DNA of 64,000 nt, taken from assembly GCA_016935315.1 (NCBI GenBank), contig JAFGRD010000133.1:1-64000 (forward strand), written 5' to 3'. This DNA comes from Pirellulales bacterium (lineage in GTDB: Bacteria; Planctomycetota; Planctomycetia; Pirellulales; Thermoguttaceae). Shown here piece after piece: positions 47,886 through 56,289 of the stretch (positions within the stretch are counted from its first letter, which is position 1; each line of letters opens with the position of its first letter). The notes under the pieces are model-generated. The model saw only the letters and a list, made by a program, of their open reading frames with translations. It searched no databases and was not told where the DNA came from. The translations under genes and the position numbers were made by a program.

Positions 47886-48428
47886 TCAGCGGCCGCTTCG
47901 CAACCAAGGCAGGGCCTTCAGTTCGATCAGCTTGGCCAGTCCGGCGTCGGCCAGCTCGGGCCCGGTCACGTAGCGCCCAGCCTGAACCCACTGCTGGATC
48001 TTCTCGTTGGGAAAGTCCAACAACTCGGCCAGCAGGCGGTCCATGTCGCCTTCCAACTGCCCGAAATGCCGGGCCCACTCGGCCGCTTCGCCCAGGCCCA
48101 CGTTTTCCTCGCTTTGCCATTTCATGGGATGAAACAGCAAGACGCTGAATCGCGTGACCAGCCGGCGGTGACAGGCGGCAAACGGCCACAACGCGGCCGA
48201 AGAGCACTCGCCCGCCACCACGCCCGTCGCACGAAGCCCGCGCAGCGTCAGCAGCGAGGTCAGGGCCATGGCCGTGTACGGGCTGCCGCCCAGCGAGTCG
48301 ATATACAGGACACACTCCCCGCCCGGCTCCACCGCCAGCAGCTTCTCACACAGATCCGCCTCGTTCTCGGTCAGGTCGCCGACCAGGGAGATCTCGACCG
48401 GGCCTTCGTGTTGACGCTCTTCCATCAT
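47886..48428 (-). CDS. ClpP-like serine protease homologue
   Basis: The 180-residue protein has the ClpP/crotonase-type fold motifs: YIDSLGGSPYTAMAL (matching the YINSPGGSV region), GECSSAALWPFAAC (nucleophile Ser region, normally GQAASMG) and VLLFHPMKWQSEE (catalytic His, normally IHQP). A plausible Ser and His are present; the third residue and the ClpX-contact surface are not clear. It is shorter than housekeeping ClpP and may be a specialised or non-canonical paralogue. Two adjacent ATGs (48428/48425) follow GGAG. It lies downstream of the ferredoxin gene but after a terminator. Confidence 0.75.
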   Translation of the reverse strand: MMEERQHEGPVEISLVGDLTENEADLCEKLLAVEPGGECVLYIDSLGGSPYTAMALTSLLTLRGLRATGVVAGECSSAALWPFAACHRRLVTRFSVLLFHPMKWQSEENVGLGEAAEWARHFGQLEGDMDRLLAELLDFPNEKIQQWVQAGRYVTGPELADAGLAKLIELKALPWLRSGR

Positions 48429-48493
48429 GTGTCTCCAGGATTCACGGGGCGGGGCCCCAACGAGCCGCGTGCGTCGAGGTCGATCGCGCGCAC

Positions 48494-48533
48494 CGAAAAA
48501 AAGAGGGTGCGCCGCGTCGCGCGCAGCCCACCC
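48494..48533 (-). terminator. terminator of the ferredoxin gene
   Basis: On the minus strand AGGGTG...CACCCT forms a stem with GC-rich interior pairing, followed by CTTTTTTT. It begins about 30 bp after the ferredoxin stop codon. Confidence 0.7.
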
Positions 48534-48563
48534 TTCCTTTTCAGAAAAAGCTGCACAGAAGCC

Positions 48564-48740
48564 CTATTCGTCCATGCTGATGGCATCCACGGGGCAGGCG
48601 TCCACACAGGCGCCGCAATCACCGCACACTTCTTCGTCGACGACCGCGATGTCGTCCTGCATCGTGATCGCGTCCAGCGGACACGATTCGACGCACGACT
48701 CGCAGCCGGTGCACGTTTCCTTGTCCACAATCGCTGTCAT
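48564..48740 (-). CDS. 2[4Fe-4S] ferredoxin
   Basis: The 58-residue ferredoxin has two CxxCxxCxxxCP motifs (CTGCESCVESCP at residues 10-21; CGDCGACVDACP at 39-50). It is the small clostridial-type electron carrier, acidic and cytoplasmic. The ATG at 48740 follows AAGGGAG. Its redox partners are not in the window. A terminator downstream makes it monocistronic. Confidence 0.95.
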   Translation of the reverse strand: MTAIVDKETCTGCESCVESCPLDAITMQDDIAVVDEEVCGDCGACVDACPVDAISMDE

Positions 48741-49012
48741 AAGAGCATCTCCCTTGGTCGTTTCGGCTGAAAAACCACAATCGTGAATTTATACACAGCG
48801 GCGAGCCCCCCCGGCTATCCCCTGTTTGCATCCGTGGGGCCACCCTGGGCTAGGGGCACCGCAAACGGCGCCGCCCGCGGTGGACCCCGCAGCGGCGCAG
48901 TCGACGATGGCCTGAAAAGATACCGCTTCATTTTCCGGCGTCAAGGGGCCGGACTTTCCGACGGATGACCGGCCCTCTTTCGATGCAGGGGCAGCCGCCG
49001 TACCGCGGCTGG

Positions 49013-49993
49013 CTAGCCTTCGGCCGAGCGGCTCAACCGATCCGCCCAATAGAGGGGCTCCGGAAGCCGCCGACCGGTCAACAGCCGCCGCACCAGCCGC
49101 TCGGCATAGGCCACATCAAGGCGGTGGCCCGGCGAGAGGAACACCGGCCGCCGACTCCCGGCCGTCGTCCGCAGGGCCACGCCGATCAAGCGGTCTTCGT
49201 GGACCACCGGCCGCGACTCGCCCGGGCCCATCGCCTCCAGGTCGACCCGTCCGCAGAGCAGCTTCTTGGTTACGCCGACCGTCGGCAGCGAAGCCACCAC
49301 TCCCAGATGGGTGGCGATGCCGGCGTGGCGGTGGTGGAGGATCCCGCTGCCGTCGACCAACACTACCTGGGAGAGCTTCTCGGCCCGGCGGACCTGCTCG
49401 AGCAGATCCAGCAGGATCGGCAACTCGCGAAAGGCCAGGTAGGTGCTGATGTAGGGGAAGACCACGCGGCGGCGCACGGTCGTCGACCAGACCAGACGCC
49501 CGGACCTGGTTTCGACCAGGGCATACGCGGCCACGCCCTGGCCGGCATGGGGATAGGAAACATCCACGCCGCCGACCAACCTAGGAATGCGTCGCCGCGG
49601 CCGCAGCGAGACCTTGGCCGCCAGCTCCTCTTGCACGCGGCGGAGCCGCTGAAGCGGCCGGTCGGAAACGAAGCGATCGAAGCCGTAGCGATCCAAATCG
49701 ACCACGCCTTGATGCACCGCGACGCCCTCCTCGGCCAGCCGCTGCCGTTTGGCCCGTTCTCCGCCGTCGATGTACTGGCCCAACTGGCCGCCGGCGCGGA
49801 CCACGCGGTGGCAGGGGCACTGCTGCTGATGGTCGTGATGCAGCATGACATGCCCGACCCATCGGGCGGCGATCCGGTTGCCGAGTGCTTCGGCCAGCGC
49901 GCCGCACGTGGTAACACATCCGGCGGGCACTTGCGCCGTCAATTCGCGCAGCCGCATGGCCAGATCGGGGATCTCGCAGGACAGCCCGGCCAT
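49013..49993 (-). CDS. fusion of O6-alkylguanine-DNA alkyltransferase domain and endonuclease V
   Basis: The 326-residue protein joins two DNA-repair modules. Residues ~8-92 form the DNA-binding/active-site domain of MGMT/Ada, with CGALAEALGNRIAARWVGHV and the active-site motif CPCHRVVRAGGQLGQY; the acceptor Cys is present, not the Trp of alkyltransferase-like proteins. Residues ~110-310 are endonuclease V: VGGVDVSYP, YISTYLAFRELP, LVDGSGILHHRHAGIATHLG and VGVTKKLLCG, which include its catalytic Asp residues. EndoV nicks DNA near deoxyinosine. A comparable fusion is known from the archaeon Ferroplasma. It is 19 bp downstream of the symporter gene and may be read through from it. Confidence 0.88.
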   Translation of the reverse strand: MAGLSCEIPDLAMRLRELTAQVPAGCVTTCGALAEALGNRIAARWVGHVMLHHDHQQQCPCHRVVRAGGQLGQYIDGGERAKRQRLAEEGVAVHQGVVDLDRYGFDRFVSDRPLQRLRRVQEELAAKVSLRPRRRIPRLVGGVDVSYPHAGQGVAAYALVETRSGRLVWSTTVRRRVVFPYISTYLAFRELPILLDLLEQVRRAEKLSQVVLVDGSGILHHRHAGIATHLGVVASLPTVGVTKKLLCGRVDLEAMGPGESRPVVHEDRLIGVALRTTAGSRRPVFLSPGHRLDVAYAERLVRRLLTGRRLPEPLYWADRLSRSAEG

Positions 49994-50012
49994 TCGCCTT
50001 TTCGGGTTCGCG

Positions 50013-52103
50013 CTACCAGAAGATCACGTACAGGGCGAGGGTCGCAATGACGACCAGCACCCCACAGATCTTCGCGCCTTGCGAGGCGGCCATGTTGAAT
50101 GTCTGCTGCTCGGGCAGTTCGACGGGCCTCCTCAGCGGGTTGATCAGGGTCAGCAGGACGATCGCCCCGGCCACGACGCCGGCGGTGATCGCCATGCGAT
50201 TGAGGAACGCCACGTCGTTGAAGAACAGTTGCAGTATGCCATAGGTGATCGGGCAGAGGATCAGCCCGACCGCTCCAGCGATCCGGGGCGTCCACGGCAC
50301 GAACAGGCCAAAGAGGAAGACCGTCAGTACACCGGGCGAGATGTAGCCCTGGAACTCCTGGATGAAGTGGAAGGCACCCTGGAACTCGGGCCGGGCAAGC
50401 TCGGGGGCAATGAAGCACCCGACCAGCACGGCCGCCGGCACACACAGCCGGCCCGTCGTAACCAGCGCACCCTGCGAAGCATTCTTGTTGATATACTCTC
50501 GATAGATGTCCATGGTGAAGATCGTCGAGGCCGCGTTGAGCATGGCCGCCAGCGAACTGACCACGGCGCCCATCAGGGCGGCGAGCACGAACCCTCGAAG
50601 CCCGGTCGGCGCGAGATAGCGGACCAGCAGCGGGAAGGCCCCGTCGTGGTCGTAGCCGATCAGCTCCTGCTGCTTCTTCGCCTTCGGCGCCTTGCCGCCA
50701 AACCAGTTGACCCACTGTCGCCAGACCGGCAGATGCCCGTCGGTGGCCAGGGCGACCACCTCGCCGTTGAGATCGCCGATGCCGAGCACCTTCTCTGCCT
50801 CGTCCTTCTGACGATTCTTGTTGTACTCGGCCATCTCATCGAGTTTCTTCTGGAACTTCGGGTCCCTCTTTGCGAGCTCGGGAGCGAGTTCCTCGCGAAG
50901 CTGGGCCAACTCGGCGTCCGCCGTAACCCGCAAACCCGCGACCGTCGCGTTGAAGGCCAGCATCTCCCGGGCCGTGTCGGGGTGCAGTTCGGCGAAGTCG
51001 CCGTTGAAGGGAAAGACTTTCTCGGCGGTGGCCGGCGTGCCCTTGACCTCCTCAAAAGCGGCCAGGGCGGGCTTGTTGAGCCGCTTGCCTTCCATCGCGT
51101 TTTCCTGCATCAGCTTGCCGCCGAACAGCGAGAAGGCGATCACGCCCGGGATACAGACAATGAAGGGGATGACCAGTTTCAGCCCGGCGGCAAAGATCAC
51201 GCCTCGTTGGCCCTCGGCAAGCGACCGGGCCCCCAGTGCCCGCTGCATGATGTACTGGTTCAGGCCCCAGTAGTAGAGGTTGGGGATCCAGATGCCCAGC
51301 AGGAACATGGTCCAGGGCAGCTCCGGATTGTCCGCGTCGAGGATCATGTGCATCTTGTCTTTTTTCAGCTGGCCAAACTTTTCGCCAAGGGAGGCGCCCT
51401 CCTCGACGCCGATCGACTTGCAGACCGCTGCGTTGTCCACGCCGATGTCGAAGTTTTCAGGCTTGTCCAGGGCCATGAAGGTCAACACCATGATGATCGC
51501 CCCGCCGACGATCAGCGCGGAGCCCCAGAACAGGTCGGTCCACGCACAGGCCTTCAACCCGCCCGCCGCGACGTAGGCCGCCGCCGCAATGCCCACGATC
51601 CACGACAACACCCTGATGTCCAGCTCGGTGCCGAAGACCAGTTGATCCTTGAAGAGCGGCTCCAGCGCCTTCGCGCCCATGTAGATCACCGCCGTGATGT
51701 TCACGCACACGAGCATGGCCACCATCAGCAACGACATGATCGTGCGGGCGGAGTGGGTGAAGCGGTATTCGAGATATTCGGGAATCGTGTAGATGCCGCT
51801 ACGGAGAAACTTCGGCAGGAAGAAGAAGGCCACGAAGACCAGGCTGACCGCCGCGATCCACTCGTAGCTGGCGATGGCCAGCCCCACGTGGTCCTTGGCC
51901 GCCGAGCCCGACATGCCCACGAACTGCTCGGCCGAGATGTTGGCCGCGATCAGCGAGAAGCCGATCAGCCACCACGTCAGCCCGCGACCGGCGAGAAAGT
52001 AGGATTCGCTGTCCTTCTCGTGCCGGCTGTTCAGGACACCGAACGAGATCACGGCAACCACGAAAACCAGGAAAACGCTAACGTCGATCAGCGACAGTCC
52101 CAT
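50013..52103 (-). CDS. sodium/solute symporter (SSS family) with large insert
   Basis: The 696-residue transporter has about 13-14 helices of the SSS/SGLT type, with GLTWWLIGFSLIAANISAEQ at residue ~40 (family core), the AAAYVAAGGLKACAWTDLF region (~155-175) and the C-terminal MGAVVSSLAAMLNAASTIFT segment with the SxxxxxN pattern. A hydrophilic, helical insert (residues ~332-488, Lys/Glu/Asp-rich) interrupts the middle and is much longer than the usual loop. Such transporters import sugars, amino acids or myo-inositol; the substrate cannot be told. The ATG at 52103 follows AAAGGGAA. The gene for the DNA-repair fusion follows 19 bp downstream. Confidence 0.88.
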   Translation of the reverse strand: MGLSLIDVSVFLVFVVAVISFGVLNSRHEKDSESYFLAGRGLTWWLIGFSLIAANISAEQFVGMSGSAAKDHVGLAIASYEWIAAVSLVFVAFFFLPKFLRSGIYTIPEYLEYRFTHSARTIMSLLMVAMLVCVNITAVIYMGAKALEPLFKDQLVFGTELDIRVLSWIVGIAAAAYVAAGGLKACAWTDLFWGSALIVGGAIIMVLTFMALDKPENFDIGVDNAAVCKSIGVEEGASLGEKFGQLKKDKMHMILDADNPELPWTMFLLGIWIPNLYYWGLNQYIMQRALGARSLAEGQRGVIFAAGLKLVIPFIVCIPGVIAFSLFGGKLMQENAMEGKRLNKPALAAFEEVKGTPATAEKVFPFNGDFAELHPDTAREMLAFNATVAGLRVTADAELAQLREELAPELAKRDPKFQKKLDEMAEYNKNRQKDEAEKVLGIGDLNGEVVALATDGHLPVWRQWVNWFGGKAPKAKKQQELIGYDHDGAFPLLVRYLAPTGLRGFVLAALMGAVVSSLAAMLNAASTIFTMDIYREYINKNASQGALVTTGRLCVPAAVLVGCFIAPELARPEFQGAFHFIQEFQGYISPGVLTVFLFGLFVPWTPRIAGAVGLILCPITYGILQLFFNDVAFLNRMAITAGVVAGAIVLLTLINPLRRPVELPEQQTFNMAASQGAKICGVLVVIATLALYVIFW

Positions 52104-52173
52104 GGGAATTCCCTTTCTTCGGCGGTGGTCGAGGCTTCCCGGATCGAGGCGAACACCCGCCGGTCGGGTTCCT

Positions 52174-52192
52174 CTGAGCTGGACTCCTGCAA
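52174..52192 (+). promoter_or_regulatory. 19-bp motif shared with the GH13 leader
   Basis: CTGAGCTGGACTCCTGCAA matches CTGAACTGGACTCCTGCAA at 58316-58334 in 18 of 19 bases. Both precede minus-strand genes (symporter and GH13 enzyme). It could be a shared operator or another small dispersed repeat. Confidence 0.35.
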
Positions 52193-52211
52193 AATGGCAG
52201 ACAAGGACCCA

Positions 52212-52240
52212 TGGATAATCCACCCGCCGTGGACTGTCAA
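52212..52240 (-). promoter_or_regulatory. candidate promoter of the symporter gene
   Basis: On the minus strand a perfect TTGACA (52240-52235) and TATCCA (52217-52212) are 17 bp apart, about 110 bp before the symporter ATG. The -10 match is weak. Confidence 0.3.
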
Positions 52241-52263
52241 GCCCCCGCGAGGCGGAAAACCAT

Positions 52264-52296
52264 GGCCTGGATCATTCACCATGCAAACATCAATAG
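52264..52296 (-). repeat. dispersed 33-bp repeat B, copy 2
   Basis: Read on the minus strand it matches 24915-24947 in 32 of 33 bases. It ends one base before the stop codon of the J-domain-like gene and lies upstream of the symporter promoter. Confidence 0.7.
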
Positions 52297-53994
52297 CTAC
52301 CGGCCGGCTGAAGTGTCGCCCTCCTGACGCAATTGCTCCAACCGCCGCTGGGCGCGGGTGCGCGACAGACCGGTCAGCTCGGGCAGCGCTTGTTGGTACC
52401 AGAACGTGGCGCGAAGCTGATAGCAGTGCCGGGCGGGATCCGTCAGCGGCTCCGACGCCGTCCACCAGCGATCGGCCAAGGCCAGCATCTCGGCGGTCTC
52501 GGCCGGCTCGGCCAATTCGGCCTCGGCCAGCTCGCGCAGCTCGGCGTCGTTGCCCCGGGCCAACTCCGGCAGCCCGAGCTCGAAGTTGCCTTGCACGAAA
52601 CAGTGGTACTCGCCCGCCGCAAGGTTCGCCGCCGGATCGTCCGGCTGCCGGACCAAAACGCCCTCGGCCGCCAGAAACGCCTGACGCTGCTGCTGCCAGG
52701 CCGCCACGTTGCGGATCATGCGGACCGCCCGATCCAACAGCTTGGCGTCGCGCTGGGACGCCGGCGCCTGGAGGTTTCGCGCCATGTCGCGGGCGGCGTC
52801 CGCCAGCAGGGCCGCCGAATCGAACTCCTCCCGGGCCGCGGCCTGGCCGGCCAGCAGCAGCGCGGCCGCGGCCAGCCGGTTGTTGGCCTCCGGCTCGCGG
52901 GCCAGGCGGGCCGACTTGCAGATCGTCTCGGTCGCCATCAGCAGCCAAGGCACCTCGTACTCCGCGCCCAACGTCTCCACGGCCTGCAACAACACGTCAG
53001 GCTCGCCGACCGCCACGGCCACGTCGCGGGCTTCGATCAGCAGCACGTAGCGGGCCACCGGATCGTCTTGCGTATCGACCGCTTTCCGCAAGAGCATCGC
53101 TGCCAGCGCCCGCCTGGCGGCCGGCGACTCGGCCGCCTGTCGGTACTCAGCCTCAAACAGCCGGCGGACCTCGCGCCGCGTTGCCTCTTGGACCTCCCCC
53201 GACGGCACCGCCAGGTGTTGTTCCGGCAGCCCGGAACCCTCCGGCGCGCGGCTCTCCGGCCCGGAGCCGTCGGGGGCGGTTCCCTCGGCGTCCGTTCCGT
53301 CGGGGTCGGTCGGCGGCGATTCCGTACCGTCCTGGTTGCCCTGCTGTGGCTGCGAAGGCCCCGGCAGCGACGCATCGGGCTGCGCCGGCCGGGGCTGCGA
53401 CCGGTTGGGCACCGAAGGCGCGGGCGATGGGGTCGCCGCCCCGGGGCCCGCGTCGCCGGGCCGCCCTCCGGCGGCCGTTTCGGTCGCGTCGGGGCCGCCG
53501 ATGTTCAGCCCGCCCCGCATCGTGGCGATGGCGATCAGCCCTCCCAGCGTTAACACCATGGCCACCAGCATGGCGAGCAGGCACGAAGCCAGCGGCGAGC
53601 CGGCCGGCTCGATCGGTTCGCGCGGCGCGGCGGTCTGCGCCCGCTTCGGAAGCGGCGGTGGCGTGGCCGGCTCGGCCGGCGTCGGGGCTGCCGCCGCGCG
53701 GTCGCTTTCGGCTTGCCGCTGGGCCCGCAGCCGCGCGTCGTATGCGGCCTTCTTCTCCGCGTTGAGCAGGCAGAGCTTCGCCGTGGCCAGTTCATTCAGC
53801 AGCCGCTGCGACTGGGCCGAATGGCGGCCGGTCTGAAACGTCCGCACGTGGGCCATCTGCCGATCGGCCGCGTGTTCCAGCACACGGGGGTCGTCCTCAA
53901 ACAGGGCCACGCCCAGCAGGCGATAGTGGTTGGGCGGGCGTTGCGGATCGCGGATGCCCAGCCACGTCAAATACGGGTCGAAAGCTTCTGCCAT
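52297..53994 (-). CDS. planctomycete protein with degenerate J-domain-like N-terminus
   Basis: The 565-residue protein begins FDPYLTWLGIRDPQRPPNHY followed by RLLGVALFEDDPRVLEHAAD. This N-terminal region (~1-95) resembles a J domain that has lost its HPD tripeptide and ends KKAAYDARLRAQRQAESD. A single membrane helix (~135-160: CLLAMLVAMVLTLGGLIAIA) and a Pro/Gly/Ser linker (~165-260) follow. The C-terminal ~300 residues form an Ala/Leu/Glu-rich helical (TPR-like) domain. The membrane topology suggests a cytoplasmic sensor with an outer helical domain. No function is established. It lies 30 bp downstream of the Tat isomerase-like gene. Confidence 0.7.
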   Translation of the reverse strand: MAEAFDPYLTWLGIRDPQRPPNHYRLLGVALFEDDPRVLEHAADRQMAHVRTFQTGRHSAQSQRLLNELATAKLCLLNAEKKAAYDARLRAQRQAESDRAAAAPTPAEPATPPPLPKRAQTAAPREPIEPAGSPLASCLLAMLVAMVLTLGGLIAIATMRGGLNIGGPDATETAAGGRPGDAGPGAATPSPAPSVPNRSQPRPAQPDASLPGPSQPQQGNQDGTESPPTDPDGTDAEGTAPDGSGPESRAPEGSGLPEQHLAVPSGEVQEATRREVRRLFEAEYRQAAESPAARRALAAMLLRKAVDTQDDPVARYVLLIEARDVAVAVGEPDVLLQAVETLGAEYEVPWLLMATETICKSARLAREPEANNRLAAAALLLAGQAAAREEFDSAALLADAARDMARNLQAPASQRDAKLLDRAVRMIRNVAAWQQQRQAFLAAEGVLVRQPDDPAANLAAGEYHCFVQGNFELGLPELARGNDAELRELAEAELAEPAETAEMLALADRWWTASEPLTDPARHCYQLRATFWYQQALPELTGLSRTRAQRRLEQLRQEGDTSAGR

Positions 53995-54024
53995 GATCGC
54001 AGCCGCAAGGAAGGTGTATCCGGC

Positions 54025-55494
54025 TCAAACGACCACCGGCTCGATGCCCGCCAACCGGCAAAACTGGACCGCCTCGCGCTTGAAGTCGCCGTAGAAAAAC
54101 ACCTGGTGGAAGCCCGGATAGGCCAGCACGTCGTCGACGCCGTCGAATCGGACCATCACCGAGACGACGCAGCCGCCGGCCGGCGGGACCGAGACGTTGT
54201 CGATCACCTCGCCCGACGAAATGATCATCTTCGGCGGCTCGTCGGGCCCGGCCGGCAGCACGTCGAGCGAGGTCACCCGCTGGCCCGTCTTCCAGATCGT
54301 CCGCGCGGTGGCGTCGCGGTTGGCGTGGTGGTGGCGAATGTCGTAAGGCTCCGGCGGCGTGCCGAACCCGTTGAGCCTCGTGGGGCAACAGCAGTGGGCC
54401 CCGATGATCGCGCCTTGCGACGTCTCGGCGACCGGGTCCTGCTGGAACCCCGGGCGGTCGAACAGATACTGGACCAACACGTGGGTGGCCACCGCGCCCA
54501 GGTCGGCCTCGCAGGCGGCCGGAATCCCGTCGTCGTTCATCTTCGACCAGGCGATGCACGGCAGGCTGACCTTCAGCCTGCCCAACGCCCCCAGACAGTC
54601 CATCGTAATCGCGTCGCATTGCTCGCGCCGCAGCAGACTCGCCGCCACCCGGTAGCTCTTGATCCCGTTGATCACGTCCTCCTCGGTGCCGCTGACCACC
54701 GCTTGGGCCCCCTGGATCAGCTCGGCAGCCATGGCCTTGACCTCGTCGTCGGTCGGCGTCTGGCGATACTCCTCGATGAACGTGCTAGCCGGCACGTAGC
54801 GAAGCTGGATGCCCAGGCGCGGAATCTCGCGGTCGAATCGCTTGTTGCCCGCGATCACCAGGCAGCGGGTCGCCCGCATCTTGGCCAGCGCGTGCAGCAT
54901 CTTCATGCCGTATTGCACCTGGCTGAAGTCGTCGGTCGAGCAGATGAAGCAACCGGGCTTCTTCGACGGCTCGACCGTGTTGGTCGTAAACGAGCTGCCG
55001 ATCGGCGAGAAGATCACCGTGGGGATCTTCGTGTCGATCGCCTTCTCGGCGGTGGGCCAGGCGTGCTCCTGCCGGTCCAACAGCACGACCAGCAGCCCGT
55101 CGGGCGTGGCCGCCGTGGCCTCGGCGATCCAGCGGTCCGCCTCCTCGGGGTTGTAGATCGGCTCCGGCTGCAGATCGAGGTTCAGGCCCAGCTTCTTGGC
55201 CGTCGCCGAGATCTGGTCCACGTACTGCTTCCGCGCCGATTCGCCGTCGTACACGGCGCCCGGCCACCGCATGCCGTAGTCGCCCTTGCGGCGGACGAAG
55301 CAGACCTTCAGCTTCGGCGCGCATTGGGCCGCCGGCCCCTGGGGCTCGATCTTCTCGGCCCAGGCAGGCGTGCCTTGCAGCAGCCAGTTGCCCAGCATCG
55401 AGGCGGACGCCAGCGACGCCGACGTGGCCAAAAAGTCTCGGCGGTGCACCCCGCGGCAGTCGGAGCATCCAGCAGCACATCGATTGGCTCGCAT
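54025..55494 (-). CDS. Tat-exported L-fucose/L-arabinose isomerase-like protein
   Basis: The 489-residue protein has a clear twin-arginine signal, HRRDFLATSASLASASML, near residue 20. The body contains CEADLGAVATHVLVQYLF and IIGAHCCCPTRLNG, which resemble the conserved C-terminal regions of FucI/AraA-type isomerases, and an N-terminal region with VCFVRRKGDYGMRW. Whether it keeps isomerase activity is unclear; export of such an enzyme would be unusual. A binding or hydrolytic role is also possible. The ATG at 55494 follows AAAGGGATAAGACG. It is the first gene of a two-gene unit with the J-domain-like gene 30 bp downstream. Confidence 0.6.
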   Translation of the reverse strand: MRANRCAAGCSDCRGVHRRDFLATSASLASASMLGNWLLQGTPAWAEKIEPQGPAAQCAPKLKVCFVRRKGDYGMRWPGAVYDGESARKQYVDQISATAKKLGLNLDLQPEPIYNPEEADRWIAEATAATPDGLLVVLLDRQEHAWPTAEKAIDTKIPTVIFSPIGSSFTTNTVEPSKKPGCFICSTDDFSQVQYGMKMLHALAKMRATRCLVIAGNKRFDREIPRLGIQLRYVPASTFIEEYRQTPTDDEVKAMAAELIQGAQAVVSGTEEDVINGIKSYRVAASLLRREQCDAITMDCLGALGRLKVSLPCIAWSKMNDDGIPAACEADLGAVATHVLVQYLFDRPGFQQDPVAETSQGAIIGAHCCCPTRLNGFGTPPEPYDIRHHHANRDATARTIWKTGQRVTSLDVLPAGPDEPPKMIISSGEVIDNVSVPPAGGCVVSVMVRFDGVDDVLAYPGFHQVFFYGDFKREAVQFCRLAGIEPVVV

Positions 55495-55781
55495 CGTCTT
55501 ATCCCTTTCGCATGATGAAGAAACCGGCAACCCTCGCGCGCCACGCTTCGGCGAAGTCCGCTTGTCTGACTATTGTACCCGCTATCCGCAGGCCGACTCA
55601 ACCCTTGCCCTGCGCCTCCTTTTCACGGAGCCGGGCACGGCAACGGGCACTCGTCGGCCATCACCCATCACACGCTACTTGCCCAGCCGTGCCCCGCGAG
55701 GGTAGACTGTTGGGAGCGTGACGCGGACCCTGCTTCGTCATGTAGATCAAGGGCGTCGGGGTCGATTCAGTGGGTACTCCC

Positions 55782-56279
55782 ATGGCGGAACTTGACGAGA
55801 TCAAAGAACTGCGACGACTCTGGGAGGCCGATCCTTCTTCGGGCGACTTCCGCCGTCTGTACCGCTTAAGCAAGTGGGGAGGATGTTTTGAAGAGACCGT
55901 CATCAAGGGGATCCGGGGCGAACAAACAGACGCCATTGAAGACGGCATTCACTATCTGGAGGCCGACCCGTGGTATTTCCGGTCGGGCTATCAAAAGGCG
56001 GCTATTGCCCGTGCGCTGAAGGCGGCAAGACTCTCGCCGTCTCAGGAAGAACGGTTGCGTTCGGTGATTCTCAGCAGCCTCGATGGTCGCATCGGCCGCG
56101 AAGAGTTTCGCGAGTACGCGCGACTGGCGATTCGTATTACCAACAGTGCATTGCTCAGGAAACTGGAGGAGCAAGCAGCCTTGCCGCGAACCTGGGCGCA
56201 GCTTCGTGCGAAGTTCATCTTGGAGCTCTGCAGGAGGCACGGCAAGGGTGCAGACGGAGGCGGACAATCAGGCCGTTAA
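55782..56279 (+). CDS. hypothetical helical protein
   Basis: The protein is 165 residues, soluble and helical, starting MAELDEIKELRRLWEADP. It contains short helix-turn-helix hairpins (SGYQKAAIARALKAARLSPS) reminiscent of HEAT-like repeats in an immunity or scaffold protein, but no family is recognised. The start could be the GTG at 55770 (four codons earlier). It is followed at 56290 by a small inverted-repeat element. Function unknown. Confidence 0.55.
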   Translation: MAELDEIKELRRLWEADPSSGDFRRLYRLSKWGGCFEETVIKGIRGEQTDAIEDGIHYLEADPWYFRSGYQKAAIARALKAARLSPSQEERLRSVILSSLDGRIGREEFREYARLAIRITNSALLRKLEEQAALPRTWAQLRAKFILELCRRHGKGADGGGQSGR

Positions 56280-56289
56280 GGGCAAAAAC

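Noticed and set aside
49845-53765. Another giant plus-strand open frame opposite the symporter and J-domain genes
   Set aside because: Same artefact of high GC: no stop codons in the complementary frame, low-complexity Pro/Arg product, no ribosome-binding site.
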